Source: Shewanella sediminis HAW-EB3
GTDB lineage: Bacteria > Pseudomonadota > Gammaproteobacteria > Enterobacterales > Shewanellaceae
Direction: 5' to 3'
NCBI RefSeq assembly: GCF_000018025.1
Contig: NC_009831.1
Coordinates: 4,898,001 to 4,962,000, forward strand
Length of the DNA: 64,000 bases
The translations under genes and the position numbers were made by a program. The notes beneath the pieces are model-generated. The model was not told the DNA's origin and ran no database searches. It saw only the letters and a program-made list of their open reading frames with translations. This document shows, in pieces, positions 58,011-64,000 of this stretch (position 1 is the first letter of the stretch; each line of letters starts with the position of its first letter).

Positions 58011-60293
58011 TTAGACCTTTTCTACCTTGACACCAGTGGTGTGCAAGTTCATACCAACAACGGGAGCCGTACTATCCGGCAACAGGTTTCCGCAATGTAA
58101 TCCTTTGCCAGACGCCCTGATTAACTCCTTGTTTTTGGAGCCAAACCCCATATAGGCAAACACGGTATCCTGACGGATCCCGGGAGTGACCATGGCATAA
58201 CTGGTTTCACTGCCGACACTACTGGTCAGGCGAATCGCATCGCCATGACTGATCCCCAGTCGTCCAGCGGTTACCGGGTGGATCCAGACAGCATTGTCAG
58301 CCATAAGATTGGCAAGAATGGGCACATTGTGGGTCGCACCATTGGTATGTACTGCAACCTTACCCTGAATGAAGTAGAGTTCATCGGCTCGCTTAAGCGG
58401 TGCATCGCGGTAACGGATCACGCCACGTCCAGGAGCAAACTCCTCGACAGCCGCCGAGCTCAACTCAATCTTGCCGCTTGGTGTCTTAAACTTAAGTGCA
58501 CTGGCATAAGTGCCATCATCATCGGCTTTTCTGGCATTGGCATAGGTGTCGATAAACTTGGCCACCATAGAGGGCTCACGCAACATCAATGGCTTACCAT
58601 AGCTGACATAGCCCTTCTCCCTGATGTGCCTCAATGCCTTGTCATCCCGTTTCATCTGAGCCAGTTGCAAGGTCTCCATGTTCTCCCAGGGATAGAACTT
58701 GCTTAAGCCCAGCGCATCACCAACCTCCTTAAAAATCTGCCAGGAAGGCTTGGTATTACCTATGGTTTCTACCACACGTTGACGCACATAGTAGGCGGGA
58801 TTCTTGCCGGATTTATCGGCAATCTCCTCATCACGTTCCAGATAAGTCGATTCAGGCAGAATAAGATCCGCATAAGCGGCGGTCTCACTGATATACACAT
58901 CACAGACGGCAACAAACTCCATCTTTTTAAGCGCTTCCAGTACCTTAGCTCTATCCGTCATGGTCTGCATCGGGTTGGTACGGCTCATAACCCAACCGCG
59001 TAACTGATAGGGCTTAGCCTCCAGAGTAGCAGCGAGAATGCTCTGATAAACCCCACCATTTTTCCACACCATGGTGTACTGCTTATCCATCTGATCGATG
59101 CGCTTGGCCGTCGGCTTAGGCATGCCTTCCACGCCAGGCTTGGCTAACTTTGGCGCGACAGTTTCACCGGCAAACTTGTTATAGGTCTTGGCCTTCTTGC
59201 CCAGATATAGCCCTCCTTTACGCTCGATATTGCCGATAAGTACGTTGGCGGCAAAAATCGCCCGGCGCATATCAAACTCTTCGGTAGTGAATGTCGCTCT
59301 GTGTCCGAAATCAACCACGGCATGAGGGGCTGCGGCCGCTAGCTCATAGGCGATGCGGCGGATATCTTTCGCCTTCACATCGGTAATACCCTCGGCCCAC
59401 TCAGGCGTATAAGCTTTCACCTCCCGGGCAAACTCTTCAAAACCGACCACATAGCGTTCAACGAAGGATTGGTCATACAGCTTGTCGGTGATCAGCACAT
59501 GACACAGCGCCAGCGCCACCGCTACATCTGTTCCGGGACGCACTGCATGCCACTCATCGGCTTTATCGGCAACCACGGAGAAGCGGGGCTCGAACACCAC
59601 CAGCTTGGCACCTCTTTCCGATTGCGCCTTCATCATGCCACGGGTCTCAGACATGTTGATGCCTTCATAGATATTGTGACCGAAGTTAATGATGTACTTA
59701 GAGTTGCCCAGATCCCGCTTCAGCTTAGTGCCAAACATGGATTTGGCGGCGATCACATAGGCTCCGGGGCAAAGCGAGCCATGGGTAAAGGTATTCGGAC
59801 TGCCGAATGCCTTGGCCAGATGGAAGAAGTGACCGGAGAGCGAACCTTTCTTGGAGGAAAATGCCACAGCCTCCGGACCATGCTCACGCTTAATCCGGTT
59901 CAGGTTGGTAGCCATCATCTCATAGGCTTCATCCCAGCTAATCTCGGCCCACTTGCCTTCACCACGCTCACCGACACGCTTGAGTGGATTGACGATCCGT
60001 TGTGGATCATAGAGCAGGCTGTGGCCGGCACCACCTCTGGCACACACCTTGCCACCAAAGGATTTTGCCTCCTTATTACCCGTAATGAAGACATTCTTGC
60101 CATCGACCACACGCGCCGAAATCGGGCAGCGGGTAGAGCACATCTCACAGATACTGGCGACCTCCTTGCCCACTCCTTGAAGTGGTGCATTTTCCAATGC
60201 CGCTAAAGATCCCGGTAGCATAGTCGCCAGAGCGCATGTTGCGCTTCCCGCCCCAGCTCCCTTTAAAAAGTTCCGCCTATCGAGCTTAATCAT
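58011..60293 (-). CDS. phsA: Molybdopterin catalytic subunit of thiosulfate/polysulfide reductase
   Basis: A 760-residue enzyme of the DMSO reductase family. The Tat signal DRRNFLKGAG (residues 5-14) directs folded export. The [4Fe-4S] site uses Cys49, Cys52, Cys56 and Cys84. The molybdenum ligand is probably the cysteine in THGSLCPGAY. The C-terminal molydopterin dinucleotide-binding region includes WIHPVTAGRLGI. The frame extends to 60335; the ATG at 60293 has a perfect GGAGG 5 bp upstream. It reduces thiosulfate and/or polysulfide to sulfide in the periplasm with electrons from menaquinol. Other S-oxoanion or arsenical substrates cannot be excluded by sequence alone. Confidence 0.93.
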   Translation of the reverse strand: MIKLDRRNFLKGAGAGSATCALATMLPGSLAALENAPLQGVGKEVASICEMCSTRCPISARVVDGKNVFITGNKEAKSFGGKVCARGGAGHSLLYDPQRIVNPLKRVGERGEGKWAEISWDEAYEMMATNLNRIKREHGPEAVAFSSKKGSLSGHFFHLAKAFGSPNTFTHGSLCPGAYVIAAKSMFGTKLKRDLGNSKYIINFGHNIYEGINMSETRGMMKAQSERGAKLVVFEPRFSVVADKADEWHAVRPGTDVAVALALCHVLITDKLYDQSFVERYVVGFEEFAREVKAYTPEWAEGITDVKAKDIRRIAYELAAAAPHAVVDFGHRATFTTEEFDMRRAIFAANVLIGNIERKGGLYLGKKAKTYNKFAGETVAPKLAKPGVEGMPKPTAKRIDQMDKQYTMVWKNGGVYQSILAATLEAKPYQLRGWVMSRTNPMQTMTDRAKVLEALKKMEFVAVCDVYISETAAYADLILPESTYLERDEEIADKSGKNPAYYVRQRVVETIGNTKPSWQIFKEVGDALGLSKFYPWENMETLQLAQMKRDDKALRHIREKGYVSYGKPLMLREPSMVAKFIDTYANARKADDDGTYASALKFKTPSGKIELSSAAVEEFAPGRGVIRYRDAPLKRADELYFIQGKVAVHTNGATHNVPILANLMADNAVWIHPVTAGRLGISHGDAIRLTSSVGSETSYAMVTPGIRQDTVFAYMGFGSKNKELIRASGKGLHCGNLLPDSTAPVVGMNLHTTGVKVEKV

Positions 60294-60502
60294 GGTTACC
60301 TCCATCAACTTCCAGTGGAAGATGAAATCACTCACTGTTTAACACTGTTATTAGTTTGATGCCTCTACGCGGGCTTGATGCGCCAACTCAGAAGCTTGAG
60401 ACTATTGTTATCCCTTACAAAACTCATGGGTATTGTGGTAAACCACATAGGCAAGGTGAGTGTGATCTGGTGCAGTGAAATCTCAGTTTTGCAAAATAGA
60501 AA

Positions 60503-60518
60503 TGTGATATTTATCTAA
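60503..60518. promoter_or_regulatory. CRP/FNR-type site between phsA and the radical SAM gene
   Basis: TGTGA-TATTTA-TCTAA matches the CRP consensus in 7 of 10 defined bases, and the same bases read as GTGAT-ATTT-ATCTA match the FNR consensus in 8 of 10. It lies 210 bp from phsA and 207 bp from the radical SAM start, and could serve either. I see no other clear element in the 60294-60724 stretch. Confidence 0.4.
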
Positions 60519-60724
60519 TGTACAGTTCAAACAGGGCAGAGATAGGGCAGAAAATGTGAGGAGAGATGAAATTATCGGGCCGAATAATGTGTCTACTCTT
60601 AAGTGTTGAACGATAAACACACAGACAGACGGTAATAGCAGCAGATAAAGTCAACGCGTGCCAACTCTTTTGAAAAGCACCGTCGGCTAGAGCTCACTAG
60701 TTAGTTCTCTATTTGAGGAGCCTT

Positions 60725-62185
60725 ATGAAGACCAAAGAGCGGCCCTACCTCTATTACGACACTTGCATATCGTTATGCTCGACCTGCCTGGAACGCGTCG
60801 ATGGCAAGATAGTGTTTGCCGATGGGGCCGTATGGATGCTGAAACGTTGTCCCGAACATGGTTTCGAGCAGGTAATGCTCGCCGACGACATCGAATACTA
60901 TCGTCGTAGCCGGGAGATCTTCTTAAAAACTCCCGAACAGTGTCGCAGCTATAACACTAAGACCCAATGGGGCTGCCCTTATGACTGTGGGATCTGTCCC
61001 GATCACGAGCAACATGGCTGCACCGTGCTCGTCGAGGTCACCGATCACTGTAATCTGCGCTGTCCAACCTGTTATGCCAACAGCTCTCCCGAGCGACAGA
61101 CGCATAGAGGTATGGAGCAGGTAAAGGCCATGCTGGACCTCGCCGTTAAAAATGAAGGTGAGCCCAATATCGTTCAGATCTCCGGTGGCGAACCCACCCT
61201 TCACCCCGACTTCTTCACCATTCTCGATGAGGCCAAGGAACGGCCGATTAAGCATCTGTTAGTAAATACTAATGGCCTGAAACTGGCTCAAAGCGAAGCG
61301 TTCGTTAAACGACTCGCCAGTTACGCCCCAGGCATAGAGGTCTACCTGCAGTTCGACTCTCTGGAGAATGATGCGCTGGAGATCATGCGAGCCTCACCGC
61401 TACAGCGCATCCACCAAAAGGCACTCGAACACCTTAACAGATACAATATCGCGACGACCTTAGTGGTCACCGTCAGGCGTGGCGTCAACGACCATCAACT
61501 CGGCGACATTATCGAGTTTGCCAAGCTTCAGGATTGCGTTCGAGGCATCACCTTTCAACCTGTACAGGTAGCGGGCAGACTGGAGAGATATGAGCAAGGT
61601 TATCAAGCCGATAGAGACAGGCTAACCCTCACCGAAGTGCGCCGTAACATACTGCAACAGAACTCGACCTTCTCACCGGAGGATATCATCCCAGTGCCCT
61701 GTCACGCCGACAGTATAGCCATGGCCTACGCACTTAAACTCGATGGCCAATTCACTCCCCTCACAGGACTTATCGACCCGAAAACATTAATCGAAGGTGG
61801 CACTAACACCATAAGTTACGAGCGCGACAGCCTGATAAAAAACAAGATATTCGAACTCTTCTCCACTCACCACTCTCCCGAGAGCCAGCCTCAAGCCCTT
61901 GCAGGCCTACTGACCTCTGGCAGCAAACAGAGCGACTGGAGCTCTTTGGGTTATGAGAATGTGTTTCGAATCGTGATCATGGAGTTTATCGATGCCTACT
62001 CTTTCGATCTTAGAAGCATTCGCAAAAGCTGCGTTCATATCGTCCATCCCGATGCCAAACGCGTCATCCCCTTCGATACCTTCAATATGCTCTATCGCGA
62101 TGATCTGGAAGAGAGAGTCTTAAACCCTATCCGGGCTAAGCGCCCTAAGATGAAAGGTAGCATCTCTCAGTATTTTGAGCCTTAA
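60725..62185 (+). CDS. Radical SAM enzyme of the Tes/MJ0619-TrsS type
   Basis: A 486-residue iron-sulfur enzyme. The N-terminal cysteines Cys14, Cys18, Cys21 and Cys42 (CISLCSTC, RCPEHG) resemble a rubredoxin-like metal site. Cys84, Cys88, Cys91 and Cys99 (GCPYDCGICPDHEQHGC) form an auxiliary-cluster motif. The radical SAM motif is Cys109, Cys113, Cys116 (CNLRCPTC), and SGGEPTLHPDF binds SAM. The C-terminal stretch IMEFIDAYSFDLRSIRKSCVH then PDAKRVIPFDTFNMLYR follows the Tes/TrsS pattern, but the usual cysteine after IPF is replaced by Asp. Tes joins lipid chains in archaea; TrsS is a (seleno)protein of unknown function. GAGGAG lies before the ATG at 60725; an upstream TTG at 60713 is less likely. 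First gene of the three-gene cassette. Confidence 0.85.
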   Translation: MKTKERPYLYYDTCISLCSTCLERVDGKIVFADGAVWMLKRCPEHGFEQVMLADDIEYYRRSREIFLKTPEQCRSYNTKTQWGCPYDCGICPDHEQHGCTVLVEVTDHCNLRCPTCYANSSPERQTHRGMEQVKAMLDLAVKNEGEPNIVQISGGEPTLHPDFFTILDEAKERPIKHLLVNTNGLKLAQSEAFVKRLASYAPGIEVYLQFDSLENDALEIMRASPLQRIHQKALEHLNRYNIATTLVVTVRRGVNDHQLGDIIEFAKLQDCVRGITFQPVQVAGRLERYEQGYQADRDRLTLTEVRRNILQQNSTFSPEDIIPVPCHADSIAMAYALKLDGQFTPLTGLIDPKTLIEGGTNTISYERDSLIKNKIFELFSTHHSPESQPQALAGLLTSGSKQSDWSSLGYENVFRIVIMEFIDAYSFDLRSIRKSCVHIVHPDAKRVIPFDTFNMLYRDDLEERVLNPIRAKRPKMKGSISQYFEP

Positions 62186-62200
62186 CAGGAAACCCAACAG

Positions 62201-63157
62201 ATGACCTTCAGCATAGGTAAATTGATATTTTCACTCCTCTTGCTCAGTGGCTTTACTGTCGGGCTGTGGTTTTGGAATGCTCAGGCAAAAATAGAGCATA
62301 TCGATGCGCCTCTGCCTGAGAGCTTCCCCACCCGGAGTTTCTCTCATCATACCTTTGAGCTACTTCTAAAACGCTTCGTCGATAAACGTGGTGATATCGA
62401 TTATGAGGGGTGGAAGAAAACCCCTAATGCCCATTATGAACTTAAACAGTATCTTGCCGCTGTCGCTAAATTCAGCCCTGAAAATGCTCCAGAACGCTTT
62501 GCCAGCGAGCAAGATGCCCTCGCCTATTGGATCTACAGTTATAACGCTCTGGTGATCCACAGTATCCTAGAAAATTGGCCGCTAAGATCGGTCACCGATA
62601 TCAAGGCGCCACTGGAGGTGATCAAAGGCTTAGGGTTTTTCTATAAACAACAATTCATCATCGGGGGGAAGGCATACAACCTCTATCATCTCGAGCAGCA
62701 GAAGATGGTGCACACCAAGGCCGATCCCAGGTTGCACTTCGTGCTCAACTGCGGCAGCGCCTCCTGCCCACCCATGCGACCAGAGTTGCCTGTCGGCGTT
62801 GACCTTGTGCCATTTCTGCAACAAGCGGCCATTGAATTTATCAATGATCCTAACAATGTTCGGGTCAACGCCAAGCGCCAACGTCTGGAACTGTCCAAGA
62901 TTTTCAGCTGGTATATCGACGACTTTGCTGACGTTTCTCCTCTGACACTGGCGGCAAGGGCAGACAAGAAGCTGCCCACACCCGGTAAAGAGCTAGCCCT
63001 GATAAGTTACATTCAACAGTTTGCCGCTCCCCATCTCAATAAACAGATTGAACGGGCCAGCAGCCAGCCACTCGAATATATCGAATATGACTGGAGCCTC
63101 AACACCAGCCAGGGTGAGGATTCACCTCATACCGAACGAGAGGAGATTAGCAGATGA
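62201..63157 (+). CDS. DUF547 protein with N-terminal membrane anchor
   Basis: A 318-residue protein with a hydrophobic N-terminal segment (about 8-28) that acts as signal anchor, placing the rest in the periplasm. The DUF547 core shows DIDYEGW, ALAYWIYSYNALVIHSILENWP, GGKAYNLYHLEQQ, DPRLHFVLNCGSASCPPMRPEL and EFINDPNNVRVN. The conserved C-x4-C in NCGSASCPP and the nearby HFVL suggest a cysteine-peptidase-like fold. The function is unknown; members also occur beside ArsS-type radical SAM genes. It starts 15 bp after the radical SAM gene and overlaps the next start by 4 bp. Confidence 0.85.
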   Translation: MTFSIGKLIFSLLLLSGFTVGLWFWNAQAKIEHIDAPLPESFPTRSFSHHTFELLLKRFVDKRGDIDYEGWKKTPNAHYELKQYLAAVAKFSPENAPERFASEQDALAYWIYSYNALVIHSILENWPLRSVTDIKAPLEVIKGLGFFYKQQFIIGGKAYNLYHLEQQKMVHTKADPRLHFVLNCGSASCPPMRPELPVGVDLVPFLQQAAIEFINDPNNVRVNAKRQRLELSKIFSWYIDDFADVSPLTLAARADKKLPTPGKELALISYIQQFAAPHLNKQIERASSQPLEYIEYDWSLNTSQGEDSPHTEREEISR

Positions 63158-63939
63158 ACTGCTGCACGGACCTCTATCAGCACCCATTGACCCATCACCT
63201 GCTTGGCGATAGCTTTCACCCCGGCGGCCTTGAGACCACACGCTCACTCGCGGCTCAGTGTCTGGTGAATCGCACCAGCAAGGTGCTCGATATCGCCACA
63301 GGCAGAGCCACATCCGCGGCCTTCCTGGTCAAACAATATGGCGCTCAGGTCCTGGGTTTAGATTTAGGTATGGATAATCTTCAAACGGCAAAACAGACCC
63401 ATCACTCACTCACAAAACTTAACCTCATCACCGGTGATGCCATGCAGTTACCATTTCAGAATAACAGTCTGGATGTGGTGTTTTGTGAATGCGCCCTCTG
63501 CACCTTCGATAATCGCGACGCCGCGATGCAGGAGATCTACCGGGTGCTCAAACCCGGCGGGTTTATCGCAATATCAGACATATTCCTCAATCAGGCTCTG
63601 CCCATAGCGCTGGAAACGACACTCAATCGCTGGCTCTGTGTCGCTGGGGCACTCAGCCGTGAAACAAGCATCCAGAAAGCCGAACAAGCAGGCTTTAACC
63701 AGATCCATTTCGAAGATAGATCGGCAGGTATTTTAGCCAGCATAGATTCGATTAAGCTCAGGTTTGAGGTGCTGGAGAGTCTGACGCCTCTCAACCTGGA
63801 AGTTGTCGACTCACTCTCTCTCAAGGCAGAGGGTAGTATATACATTCGGAACTCGCTCAAGCAGTTAGCCAATTTCGTTGAAGCCGGGGGAGCGGGTTAT
63901 TACACGATATCGGCAAGGAAATTGCCAAGGCGTGGCTAG
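63154..63939 (+). CDS. TrsM-like class I SAM-dependent methyltransferase
   Basis: A 261-residue cytoplasmic methyltransferase. The N-terminus MNCCTDLYQHPLTHHLLGDSFHPGGLETT resembles that of the TrsM (DVU_1556) family, with the vicinal Cys3-Cys4. The SAM site is VLDIATGRATSAAFLV, then GLDLGMDNL, GDAMQLPF and CECALCTFDNRDAAMQEIYRVLKPGG with two more cysteines, reminiscent of arsenite methyltransferases. The ATG overlaps the DUF547 stop (ATGA). The substrate is unknown; thiol-rich chemistry on a metalloid or sulfur compound is a possibility. Confidence 0.82.
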   Translation: MNCCTDLYQHPLTHHLLGDSFHPGGLETTRSLAAQCLVNRTSKVLDIATGRATSAAFLVKQYGAQVLGLDLGMDNLQTAKQTHHSLTKLNLITGDAMQLPFQNNSLDVVFCECALCTFDNRDAAMQEIYRVLKPGGFIAISDIFLNQALPIALETTLNRWLCVAGALSRETSIQKAEQAGFNQIHFEDRSAGILASIDSIKLRFEVLESLTPLNLEVVDSLSLKAEGSIYIRNSLKQLANFVEAGGAGYYTISARKLPRRG

Positions 63940-63942
63940 GGA

Positions 63943-63998
63943 GAAAGAGTTCAACTTCTTTCAACCCCGGAATAGCCGGAATCATATCTGACTCCGGC
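63943..63998 (+). terminator. Hairpins at the right window edge
   Basis: GAAAGA/TCTTTC (63943-63962) and GCCGGA/TCCGGC (63975-63998) could end the cassette transcript, but the window stops before any T-run. The second resembles the hairpin after uvrA. Confidence 0.4.
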
Positions 63999-64000
63999 AA

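Noticed and set aside
58245..58706. 153-codon frame on the plus strand
   Set aside because: Antisense to phsA coding sequence with no supporting signal.
59469..60206. Long open frame of 245 codons on the plus strand
   Set aside because: It lies wholly antisense inside phsA, has no binding site, and its codon pattern is the mirror of a real gene.

Overview
The window reads as a chromosomal segment of a marine gammaproteobacterium of the genus Shewanella. The protein families, a dodecaheme c-type cytochrome, a three-subunit thiosulfate/polysulfide reductase, a uvrA / MFS / ssb cluster, a metF / metL / metB / metJ block and porins ending in aromatic residues all point that way. I cannot fix the species. 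Gene density is high. There is no rRNA operon, no CRISPR array, no prophage and no intact insertion sequence; one tRNA (Leu, CAA) is present.

Layout. 1-3 kb: tail of an unknown gene, a periplasmic aryl-sulfate sulfotransferase and a small outer-membrane barrel. 3-9 kb: tRNA-Leu, a 42-residue membrane protein behind an FNR-like site, a SieB-like membrane protein, an orphan sensor histidine kinase, peptidase T and TcdA. 9-12 kb: two tandem paralogous porins. 12-20 kb: thiopurine methyltransferase, a Ser/Thr kinase with DWG in place of DFG, fxsA, cutA-dsbD (overlapping ATGA) and a KefB-like antiporter. 20-28.6 kb: a galactoside island (beta-propeller protein, exported LacZ, sodium/sugar symporter, galK, galM) without galT or galE. 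29-38 kb: quinone oxidoreductase, a 12-heme cytochrome, ssb, a YajR-like transporter and uvrA. 38-48.5 kb: M28 peptidase lipoprotein, deaD, a divergent VOC enzyme / MarR pair, several small uncharacterised proteins, a Sel1-repeat protein, a PIG-L deacetylase and an RcsF-like lipoprotein. 48.8-54.4 kb: the methionine regulon with three groups of MetJ boxes. 54-56 kb: a TauE-type exporter and a TraF-like outer-membrane protein. 56.5-60.3 kb: phs/psrABC on the minus strand. 60.7-63.9 kb: a divergent, tightly packed cassette of a radical SAM enzyme of the Tes/MJ0619-TrsS type, a DUF547 protein and a TrsM-like methyltransferase.

The genes fall into a few working units: anaerobic respiration (phsABC, the 12-heme cytochrome, FNR/CRP-like sites), galactoside uptake and phosphorylation, methionine synthesis under MetJ control, and envelope redox and quality control (dsbD, cutA, the RcsF-like protein). 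The strongest candidate for an undescribed system is the radical SAM / DUF547 / methyltransferase cassette, which shares its intergenic region, including a CRP/FNR-like site, with the sulfur reductase operon. Short tandem heptamer repeats placed exactly at gene 3' ends, and a triple 100-bp repeat behind metL, are the most unusual non-coding structures. Many start codons below were moved from the longest open frame to an internal ATG or GTG with a ribosome binding site; each case is stated.
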